DNA of 6,830 nt, taken from the NCBI GenBank assembly GCA_023424865.1, contig JAFADM010000592.1, forward strand, positions 1-6,830, written 5' to 3'. Of the stretch, positions 1 through 5,721 are shown piece by piece. The DNA is from Bacillota bacterium. GTDB taxonomy: Bacteria; Bacillota_A; Clostridia; DSM-8532. The translations under genes and the position numbers were made by a program. How positions within the stretch are numbered: the first letter of the stretch is position 1; the number at the start of each line of letters is the position of its first letter. The notes under the pieces were generated by a model. The model did no database searches and was not told the origin of the DNA. It saw nothing but the letters and a program-made list of their open reading frames with translations.

Positions 1-14
1 TTCTCTGTCGCCAT
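1..14 (-). CDS. 5' end of a divergent gene, product unknown (cut by window edge)
   Basis: Only the first four complete codons are visible (Met-Ala-Thr-Glu), reading leftward out of the window from an ATG at 14-12. The case for a real start is its context: a GGAGG Shine-Dalgarno sequence lies on the minus strand at 24-20, five bases before the ATG, and a sigma-A-like promoter lies further upstream at 81-109. Four codons give no clue to function. The gene is divergent from the SLH-domain gene and shares its upstream region, so co-regulation is possible. Main doubt: the reading frame cannot be followed far enough to prove that it stays open. Confidence 0.55.
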
Positions 15-80
15 AATATCCTCCGTAAATCGTTCTGATTTGCACACCTTGAAATCCTTCCAACAGCAGCAATCCGAAGA

Positions 81-109
81 ATAATAACATAGAAAAAAAC
101 ACATTTCAA
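81..109 (-). promoter_or_regulatory. Probable sigma-A promoter of the divergent minus-strand gene
   Basis: On the minus strand, TTGAAA (109-104) is followed after exactly 17 bases by TATTAT (86-81). This matches the -35 (TTGACA) and -10 (TATAAT) consensus at five of six positions each, with optimal spacing. Transcription would start near base 74, giving an untranslated leader of about 60 bases before the ATG at 14. The agreement of promoter, Shine-Dalgarno site and start codon supports all three. The spacer is rich in T on this strand. Confidence 0.65.
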
Positions 110-178
110 TAGGATTTATTCTACTTCAAATTGTAATTGGGTTTAATTGAGAGCTGGAGTAAAAAATAATGGTAAATA

Positions 179-211
179 TTTCAGGTTCTTTTAAGGTTCG
201 GTTGCTATACT
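179..211 (+). promoter_or_regulatory. Direct-repeat operator plus -10 box upstream of the SLH protein gene
   Basis: Two similar decamers, TTTCAGGTTC (179-188) and TTTAAGGTTC (190-199), differ at one base and start 11 bases apart. A good -10 box, TATACT, follows at 206-211. The expected -35 position (about 183-188) lies inside the first repeat and does not resemble TTGACA. Direct repeats at 11-bp period that replace a -35 are typical of activators of the OmpR/PhoB response-regulator family, which bind head-to-tail on one DNA face. The inference is that the SLH gene is switched on by such a regulator. The regulator itself is not in the window. Confidence 0.5.
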
Positions 212-230
212 GGGATACGAAATAAAAAAG

Positions 231-250
231 AAAGGACGGACAAATGAATG
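231..250 (+). promoter_or_regulatory. Ribosome binding site and overlapping start codons of the SLH protein gene
   Basis: AAAGGACGG at 231-239 contains the Shine-Dalgarno core AGGA (233-236). Two ATGs follow in different frames, at 244-246 and 248-250. Only the second opens the 844-codon gene with its signal peptide, at a spacing of 11 bases, which is slightly long. The first sits at the more usual spacing of 7 bases but opens a frame of only 32 codons, ending at the TAA at 340-342. It may act as a decoy start that lowers translation of the main gene. Confidence 0.55.
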
Positions 251-2782
251 AAAAGAAAATTCCTACCCCTTTTTATGACCTTATCGATGCTTATCACCCT
301 TTTACCTTCCACACTTCAAGTTGGTGCGGCAACCGAAACTAAAATTTTTCTCTCCGACACCGGTATAACGGTAGATGGTTCTGCGGCATCTACAAGCTCA
401 TCCAGTTATGTCTATACAGGAGCAGACATTATCTATTATGAAGAGGGCCATGACAGCTCCTACGGCGAGGGCACGGCCGCCGATGCCCATTCGGCGGCGG
501 AAGCTGCCGCCCATACAGTTGTAACCATAACCGAGGCAGGCACCTACCGCATCAGCGGAACGCTTTCCAAAGGCCAAATAGCTGTTGATCTCGGAAGTAG
601 TGCAGCTACAGACCCGTCGGCGGTAGTGACCCTTATACTGGACGACGTAAATATCACCTCAACGGTAGCACCTGCTATTATTTTTTACAATGTATATGAA
701 TGCGGTGTTGTGGACGAAGCCACTGCCACAGGTACTGTAGACACAACTGGTGCCGGAGCCAATGTTGTTCTGGCCGACGGCTCGGTGAACTATGTTAACG
801 GCTCTTATGTGGCGCGCATTTATAAATCCGGCACAACAAAAAAGCTGCATAAATATGACGGCGCGTTCTATTCAAAAATGTCCATGAATGTGTCGGCAGA
901 AAGCGCCGGAACCGGCAAGCTCTATATTACCGCTGAAAACGAAGGTCTGGATTCGGAGCTTCATCTTACCATTAACAGCGGCAATATCTTTATCGAATCT
1001 CAGGACGACGCCATTAACACCAATGAAGACAATGTTTCCGTTACGACCATTAACGGCGGTTATCTTTACATAAACGGCGGCCTGGGATCAGAAGGCGACG
1101 GTATTGACTCCAACGGCTACCTGGTTATCAACGGCGGAACCATTATTACTCTTGCCAATGGCCGTACCGGCGACGGCGGCATAGACGCGGACAAGGACAT
1201 TCTCTTAAACGGGGGGACCGTTATTGCCCTTGGAAGCAGGAACGATACGGCAAGCGCCTCCTCCTCCCAGCCTTATATGGAGCTGACCTTTGCCAGCACA
1301 AAAGCCGCAGGCACACTCATCCGCATCGTGGACAGCAATGGCAGTGAGCTTTTAACCTTTTCACCACTAAAGGAATATCAGAGCTTCACCTACACCTCTC
1401 CCAGCCTTAAGCTTAATGAAACCTACCAGGTGTATTCCGGTGGATCCGTATCCGGTGTCTCAGCAACCAATGGCCTTTATACTAAAGGCGGTGTCTATAC
1501 CGGCGGTACCCTCCAGCAGTATACCGGCAACGCCACCGGTATGATGCCCGGCATGGGCGGCGGACAGCCTCCCCAAGGCGGGGCCCCAGGCGGGAACATA
1601 GCCCCTGGCAGCAATTTAACCTCTGGAGCCATCGGGTTCCCCGGAGGCAACTTAACCCCTGGAGCCATTGGCTTACCGGGAGCTAATTCAACCCCCGGAG
1701 CCATCGGCTTTCCGGGAGGCAATTCGACTCCTGGGGCTATTGGATTGCCCGGCGGACAGCCTCCTTCGGATGGAATGCTCCCTTCACAAAATGGCGGACA
1801 GGGTGGCGCTGCTGACGGAGGCAGCCAAACAGCCGAAACGGAGCAGGGATCTGTGGACTTTGTACTCACTCAGCAAATTAAAAGCTTCTCCGGTGTTTCC
1901 GATTCCGCTGATGCTTCTGAAAAAACACGGGTAACCTTCTCAGTTAATAACGGCAGCGGAATGACTGATGTACAGGAGGGCCAAGCCCCTGCGCTTTCCG
2001 GCATAACGGTGAAGGACTTAACAGGCAGTACGGCTTCCGTTCCAACAAGTGACATACAGCTTACCATCACCGATGTTCCCTCGGAAAACTATTCAAAAAC
2101 CTGCATGCTGTCCGACGGCGCAGAGGCCATTGCCGCCCTTCTTCCATCTGAAGCCGGTACCTATCAGCTGACTTTGTCCGTCGTGAGCAGCAATGAGAGC
2201 TATACAGGCACCAGCCAATGGCAATTTACAATTGGAAGCCTTCCCTTCACGGATGTAAGCACAAACAGCAAGTACTATAACGCCATTCAATATGTCTATG
2301 AGAACGGGCTCATCGTGGGCACGTCCACCAGCCTTTTTTCGCCGGATATGACGGTTTCCAGAGGCATGACGGTAGCCATCCTTGGAAGGCTTGCTTCCGC
2401 AGAAAAAAGTGAAACAAGCAATTATACCGATATTTTGTCTGGAAGCTGGTACTCCTCATATATTGGATGGGCGGTTAAAAAAGCCCTTATCAGCGGTTAC
2501 GGAAACGGAAAATTCGGACCGGACGACGCTGTAACCCGTGAACAGATAAGCCTTATTATTTATAATTATGCAAAGGCCTATGGCATTGAGCTCAAAACTG
2601 GAACCTTAAGCTACACTGATACAGCATCCATCTCCTCCTGGGCAAAGGAAGCGGCGGCGGCCTTACGGGCCACAGGACTTCTTGAAGGGATTACCGAAGG
2701 CAATGCCTTCAAAGCCGCTTCTCCGCTGACACGGGCAGAATTTGCCGATATACTTTACCGCCTCAGCCAGTTGAACCAATAG
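248..2782 (+). CDS. Secreted SLH-anchored carbohydrate-binding beta-helix protein (Cthe_2159/DUF4353-like)
   Basis: The product has 844 residues. Residues 1-28 are a signal peptide (Lys/Arg start, hydrophobic core, likely cut near VGAA). Residues about 33-400 resemble the Cthe_2159-type polysaccharide-binding domain, a right-handed parallel beta-helix. Visible marks are the repeated rungs INGGYLYINGG, LVINGGTI and LLNGGTVIALGS (268-330) and the Asp-rich turns SQDDAINTNEDN, GDGIDSNG and GDGGIDADKD, which are likely calcium sites. Residues 430-530 are a Gly/Pro-rich linker with four 12-residue repeats. Residues about 535-662 are an unassigned beta-rich, perhaps Ig-like, region. Three SLH repeats close the protein (about 667-715, 726-775, 788-838), with TRAE-like motifs VSRG, VTRE and LTRAE; the first is degenerate. 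In known SLH proteins this module binds pyruvylated secondary cell wall polymer, so the protein should sit outside the cell and hold a polysaccharide to the wall. It appears to be a single-gene unit with its own promoter and a terminator downstream. The ligand is not known; Cthe_2159 itself was described as binding cellulose and pectic acid. Confidence 0.85.
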   Translation: MKRKFLPLFMTLSMLITLLPSTLQVGAATETKIFLSDTGITVDGSAASTSSSSYVYTGADIIYYEEGHDSSYGEGTAADAHSAAEAAAHTVVTITEAGTYRISGTLSKGQIAVDLGSSAATDPSAVVTLILDDVNITSTVAPAIIFYNVYECGVVDEATATGTVDTTGAGANVVLADGSVNYVNGSYVARIYKSGTTKKLHKYDGAFYSKMSMNVSAESAGTGKLYITAENEGLDSELHLTINSGNIFIESQDDAINTNEDNVSVTTINGGYLYINGGLGSEGDGIDSNGYLVINGGTIITLANGRTGDGGIDADKDILLNGGTVIALGSRNDTASASSSQPYMELTFASTKAAGTLIRIVDSNGSELLTFSPLKEYQSFTYTSPSLKLNETYQVYSGGSVSGVSATNGLYTKGGVYTGGTLQQYTGNATGMMPGMGGGQPPQGGAPGGNIAPGSNLTSGAIGFPGGNLTPGAIGLPGANSTPGAIGFPGGNSTPGAIGLPGGQPPSDGMLPSQNGGQGGAADGGSQTAETEQGSVDFVLTQQIKSFSGVSDSADASEKTRVTFSVNNGSGMTDVQEGQAPALSGITVKDLTGSTASVPTSDIQLTITDVPSENYSKTCMLSDGAEAIAALLPSEAGTYQLTLSVVSSNESYTGTSQWQFTIGSLPFTDVSTNSKYYNAIQYVYENGLIVGTSTSLFSPDMTVSRGMTVAILGRLASAEKSETSNYTDILSGSWYSSYIGWAVKKALISGYGNGKFGPDDAVTREQISLIIYNYAKAYGIELKTGTLSYTDTASISSWAKEAAAALRATGLLEGITEGNAFKAASPLTRAEFADILYRLSQLNQ
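1613..1756 (+). repeat. Four tandem 36-bp repeats encoding 12-residue collagen-like units
   Basis: Four consecutive units (1613-1648, 1649-1684, 1685-1720, 1721-1756) encode NLTSGAIGFPGG, NLTPGAIGLPGA, NSTPGAIGFPGG and NSTPGAIGLPGG, residues 456-503 of the SLH protein. Read in threes, each unit has three Gly-X-Y triplets (GAI, GFP/GLP, GGN-like) and one interruption (LTS, LTP or STP), so this is an interrupted collagen-like repeat. Each unit starts with Asn-X-Thr, and three of the four contain Thr-Pro. The copies differ at many synonymous positions, which points to an old duplication kept at the protein level rather than recent slippage. The likely role is a flexible or extended spacer between the binding domain and the wall anchor. 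Confidence 0.9.
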
Positions 2783-2819
2783 CCAAAAAGTATCTCCTTT
2801 TTTAAACCTCTAAAACCAA

Positions 2820-2861
2820 AAGGAGGGGATAAGTCCATAAAATAAGACTTATCCCCTCCTT
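2820..2861. terminator. Bidirectional terminator hairpin between convergent genes
   Basis: AAGGAGGGGATAAGTC (2820-2835) and its exact complement (2846-2861) form a perfect 16-bp stem with a 10-base loop, 37 bases after the SLH gene stop. Read on the minus strand, the stem is followed by TTTTGGTTTT, a good release tract for the sugar operon. On the plus strand the trailing sequence (CCTTATTGG) is only modestly T-rich, so termination in that direction may be weaker. An alternative 8-bp pairing, CTCCTTTT (2794-2801) with AAAAGGAG (2818-2825), would compete with the base of the main stem in a plus-strand transcript. Confidence 0.75.
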
Positions 2862-2875
2862 CCTTATTGGCAGCC

Positions 2876-2922
2876 ATTTGCGTAAGCAAATCGGACTGAA
2901 CGGGAGGGGGGCTCGACGCCCC
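2876..2922. other. Two short hairpins in the convergent spacer, nature unknown
   Basis: ATTTGC (2876-2881) and GCAAAT (2886-2891) flank GTAA, a GNRA-type tetraloop when read as plus-strand RNA. A second stem pairs GGGGC (2908-2912) with GCCCC (2918-2922) around a five-base loop, inside a G-rich run. Together with the 16-bp stem on the left they make a densely folded segment with no convincing reading frame. It could be extra transcription-stop or RNA 3'-end protecting structure for either strand, or a copy of a dispersed intergenic repeat. The sequence alone does not decide between these. Confidence 0.45.
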
Positions 2923-2952
2923 AGAGCTTTTGATTCAGGCACAGTAGTATGG

Positions 2953-2992
2953 GAGCAGGCCCAGGCCTTTAATGAAGGCTCTGCGCCTGCTC
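2953..2992 (-). other. Inverted repeat spanning the stop codon of the glycosyltransferase gene
   Basis: GAGCAGGC (2953-2960) pairs perfectly with GCCTGCTC (2985-2992), and inside it GCCTT (2965-2969) pairs with AAGGC (2975-2979). The nested stem covers the last codons and the TAA stop of the glycosyltransferase gene on the minus strand. No T-run follows, so it is not a typical intrinsic terminator. It may protect the mRNA 3' end or simply be chance pairing in a GC-richer stretch. Confidence 0.4.
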
Positions 2993-4213
2993 TTTAGCCA
3001 GCTTACTAAAAGCAAAATAATAGTTATTAATGTTTCCGGTTTTAATAAATCCGTCCTCAAAAAGCGCTTTTTCAATGACGGGATAGGTTTGGGGCAATGC
3101 CGTGGTAATAAGCCTTCCGCCTTCCTTAAGCCTCCGGCCAAGTCTATGGCAGGTTTCTTCCAGCTCCGCCACCTTATCCGTTTCGCTTTCAAGAACAACC
3201 AAATCAAAGTCCTCCTCGGGAAAAAAGCTTTCCACCTCATCAGGAAGGCCGAAAAGGCTTTTCTTACAAACAGAGGCCAGATCGGGAAGGTTCAACGGAT
3301 TATCCGCCAGGTAATTGAGCTCAACATGAAACTGCCCTGTTCTCCGGTAACCGTTTTTTATCTGAAGAAGGCTGGCCCCGCAGGTGCCTCCTGTCCCCAG
3401 AAGCTTTACAGGCTCACTGCCATAGGCAGCATATTCGGCCAGACCTACCACATTAAAATCAATAAAACCCACAGGCCAGGAATGAACACCGAATTTTCTG
3501 TAAAACAAATCCCTGTTTCGCACGGGAAGATTGTTCTTTGCATATTCCGCGTTAAAGGTAACCGAACCGAAGTGATGAACAAAAGTGTCCTTTGCCAGAA
3601 TAAGCTTCATGCCCCTTCGCCGGAAGGTAAAGCCAATGGCGTCGTCATCATAAGCTCCGGGATTAAAATCCTCGTCAAAGCCGCCTATAGCCTTTTGAAG
3701 CTCGGTTCTGAAAAGGCAGGTGTAGGTTACGAGTCTCATTTTTTCCTCCCAGAGCCCTGGATTGCTCTGGTTATAGGCAGCCGCCAAAACCTGCATCTCC
3801 TCCAGGGTTTTGTAGCCCAGATCCACCTGCTGGAAATTGGAGGAATAGCTGCAAGCCGGTACCACCATGGCTATGGACGGATCGGATTCGGCGCAGGCCA
3901 CCAGGTTTTTAAGCCAATGGGTTGTAACAACAATATCATTGCTGAGGTTCAGGGTGTATTTCCCCTCTGCGATGCGAAAACCGTGATTAATAGCTTTGTC
4001 CACGCCAATATTGGTTTCAAAGCTTATCTTTTTCTCATGTGGAAGACTGTTGAAATACTCTTCCGTTCCGTCTGTGGAGCCGTTATTGATGGTAATAAGC
4101 TCAAAATCCACGTCCTGGGTGTATTTGTACAGGCTTTCTATGCATAGCCGGGTATAGTCCAGGTGATTGTAGGCCAGAACCACAACGGTTACTAAAGGAA
4201 TCTTATTTTCCAC
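2969..4213 (-). CDS. Family 2 glycosyltransferase with C-terminal degenerate methyltransferase-like domain
   Basis: The product has 414 residues. Residues about 6-240 are a GT-A fold, family 2 glycosyltransferase: VTVVVLAYNHLDYTRLCIESL opens the nucleotide-binding fold, INNGSTDGT (42-50) follows, LSND (90-93) stands at the DXD position, YDDDAIGFTFRRRG (188-201) at the catalytic-acid/base position, and VHHFGSVTF (212-220) is the conserved His segment. Residues about 265-400 resemble a class I SAM methyltransferase fold (LLGTGGTCGASLLQIKN, then VELN, FDLVVLES and KEGGRLI), but the motif I glycines and acidic residue are altered, so methylation is doubtful. No membrane segment is seen, so it acts in the cytoplasm or at the membrane face, moving a sugar from an NDP donor to a glycan or protein. 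The start is GTG: no in-frame ATG lies between the upstream stop and it, and AAGGA at 4229-4225 precedes it by 11 bases. It is the last gene of the operon, 92 bases after rfbH. Donor and acceptor are unknown. Confidence 0.85.
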   Translation of the reverse strand: MENKIPLVTVVVLAYNHLDYTRLCIESLYKYTQDVDFELITINNGSTDGTEEYFNSLPHEKKISFETNIGVDKAINHGFRIAEGKYTLNLSNDIVVTTHWLKNLVACAESDPSIAMVVPACSYSSNFQQVDLGYKTLEEMQVLAAAYNQSNPGLWEEKMRLVTYTCLFRTELQKAIGGFDEDFNPGAYDDDAIGFTFRRRGMKLILAKDTFVHHFGSVTFNAEYAKNNLPVRNRDLFYRKFGVHSWPVGFIDFNVVGLAEYAAYGSEPVKLLGTGGTCGASLLQIKNGYRRTGQFHVELNYLADNPLNLPDLASVCKKSLFGLPDEVESFFPEEDFDLVVLESETDKVAELEETCHRLGRRLKEGGRLITTALPQTYPVIEKALFEDGFIKTGNINNYYFAFSKLAKEQAQSLH

Positions 4214-4305
4214 ATTTATCCACTTCCTTTTTATTTCATAAATTTATACTTCTGCTATACAGAACCTTTTGTACTGGGTTTACCGTCATGCTTTTTCCGG
4301 CAAGC

Positions 4306-5700
4306 CTACCTTGTTGCATAACGTCCTAAGAAGCTACGAAAGGTTTCCGCCATATAGTGAAGCATTTCTTGTGTCAAACCGGGGTAAACTCCAACAAAAA
4401 AAGTATCCTTTAATACCTTGCCGGTATGGGGCAAATCCCCTGCCGCCCTGTAGGTTATCTCTTTATACGCCGGATGACTTAATATGTTGCCTGCAAAGAG
4501 CATGCGAGTTTCAATCCTGTTTTCCTCCAGCCAGGTTACAAGCTCTCTGCGAGTAAAGGGGGCGTCATCACGAAGGGTAATGGGAAGGCAGAACCAGGAA
4601 GGATCCGCATCAGGCAGTGATCGTGGCAATATGAGAAAATCCTCGTATTCTGCTAAAACGGTACGCAGAAAACGGAAATTTTCCTTTCGCCTTGCCGTAA
4701 ACTCCGGAAGCTTCCCAAGCTGCACAAGCCCCATGGCGCATTGAAGATCCAGCGGTTTTAAATTATAGCCGATATTGCTGTAGACGTATTTGTGATCGTA
4801 GCCGTCGGGCAGACCGTCGTAATGGTGATCGTACCGGTGTCCGCATGCTCCAAGAGGGTTCTCCTCCCCTGTACGGCAATAGCAGGCTCTTCCCCAGTCC
4901 CTTATTGAAAGGGCTTGCCGGTAAAGGTTTCCATTATTTGTAATAACAGCTCCGCCTTCACCCATGGTCATATGATGGGCGGCATAAAAGCTGAAGGTGC
5001 CAAAATCTCCAAAGGTGCCGCAGTATTTCCCTTTAAAGCTTGAATCCAGGGCATCGCAGGAATCCTCCACAACAAACAGTCCCCGTGCTCTGGCAAAATC
5101 CATTACCCTGTCCATGGGAGCAGGGTTTCCCAGGGTATGGGCAAACACCACCGCCCGGGTCTTTTCGCTTAAAGCCTTTTCAAGAAGCTCGGGATCCACA
5201 TTGTAGGTATCCGGCTCCACATCAACAAACACCGGCACAAGTCCGTTTTGAAGAATGGGATTCAAGGTCGTGGGAAAGGCAAGAGCGGTTGTTATCACCT
5301 CATCCCCGGGCTGCAGGCGGCCCTGAACCTTTGGTGAGCACAGGGCGCTTATGGCAAGAAGATTGGCGGATGAACCGGAGTTGGCAACCAGTCCATGCTT
5401 CACTCCCAAATAGCCTGTCAGGGCTTTGATAAAGGCATCCCCCTTTTCGCCCAGGGTCAGGTGAAAGTCCAGAAGGCTTTGCGCCATCGCCGTCATTTCA
5501 CGGTGATCGTACACCCTGCCTGCGTAATGGACCCGGCTTTTTCCCGGGATGAACACTTTTTCTGAGTCCTTCAGCTTATAGAACTCTTCTATTTTAGCAT
5601 TAATGTCATCACGTAACTGCTTTTCAGGGGTCAGCTCCCCTTTTCCTTGAGCTTCCAAATCCATGTCCTCCTGTTGCCTATTTGCTTTCCCATAAGGCAT
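4306..5700 (-). CDS. rfbH: RfbH/E1-type NDP-4-keto-6-deoxyhexose 3-dehydrase (PMP and [2Fe-2S])
   Basis: The product has up to 464 residues and aligns by eye along its length with CDP-6-deoxy-4-keto-glucose 3-dehydrase (E1, RfbH/AscC/DdhC; about 437 residues). This enzyme removes the C-3 hydroxyl on the way to 3,6-dideoxyhexoses, using PMP and a [2Fe-2S] cluster with an E3-type reductase. It has the aminotransferase fold (NSGSSANLLAISAL at 107-120, GDEVITTALAFPTT, VVEDSCDA), but His242 in FYAAHHMTMGEGG replaces the PLP-binding lysine, as His220 does in E1. Putative cluster ligands are Cys215, Cys273, Cys275 and Cys286; the spacing C-X57-C-X1-C equals that of E1, while the last gap is 10 rather than 7. 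The start is uncertain. The ATG at 5700 lacks a clear Shine-Dalgarno site. AGGAGG (5672-5667) lies 8 bases before an in-frame TTG at 5658 and only 2 before an ATG at 5664; family N-termini favour these shorter starts. It lies 21 bases after the aminotransferase gene, in the same frame, so the two are surely co-transcribed. Confidence 0.9.
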   Translation of the reverse strand: MPYGKANRQQEDMDLEAQGKGELTPEKQLRDDINAKIEEFYKLKDSEKVFIPGKSRVHYAGRVYDHREMTAMAQSLLDFHLTLGEKGDAFIKALTGYLGVKHGLVANSGSSANLLAISALCSPKVQGRLQPGDEVITTALAFPTTLNPILQNGLVPVFVDVEPDTYNVDPELLEKALSEKTRAVVFAHTLGNPAPMDRVMDFARARGLFVVEDSCDALDSSFKGKYCGTFGDFGTFSFYAAHHMTMGEGGAVITNNGNLYRQALSIRDWGRACYCRTGEENPLGACGHRYDHHYDGLPDGYDHKYVYSNIGYNLKPLDLQCAMGLVQLGKLPEFTARRKENFRFLRTVLAEYEDFLILPRSLPDADPSWFCLPITLRDDAPFTRRELVTWLEENRIETRMLFAGNILSHPAYKEITYRAAGDLPHTGKVLKDTFFVGVYPGLTQEMLHYMAETFRSFLGRYATR

Positions 5701-5721
5701 GCTGCAAGCGTAATTCTTCTT

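Noticed and set aside
131..165. TTGGGT (137-142) with TAAAAA (160-165) at 17-base spacing, as a second plus-strand promoter
   Set aside because: Both hexamers match the consensus poorly, in AT-rich DNA where such matches are common; the TATACT box with the direct repeats is a better candidate.
1613..1756. The tandem repeats as a CRISPR array or mobile-element trace
   Set aside because: The units are contiguous without spacers, in frame, and encode a regular peptide, so they are a protein-coding repeat.
1495..1869. A minus-strand frame encoding a Pro/Gly-rich peptide with repeats
   Set aside because: It is the antisense reading of the Gly/Pro repeat segment of the SLH protein, and its repeats merely mirror those.
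2972..4147. A 391-codon open frame on the plus strand, antisense to the glycosyltransferase gene
   Set aside because: The minus-strand frame has clear GT2 motifs in order, while the plus-strand translation is rich in basic and aromatic residues, has no recognisable domain and no convincing ribosome binding site. It is a codon-bias shadow.
4236..4289. A 17-codon minus-strand frame in the 92-base gap between rfbH and the glycosyltransferase gene
   Set aside because: It has only a weak purine-rich stretch before its ATG and is too short to judge; frames this short occur by chance.
5040..5429. A 129-codon plus-strand frame inside rfbH
   Set aside because: It lies fully within a strongly recognised gene on the other strand and shows no motif or start signal.
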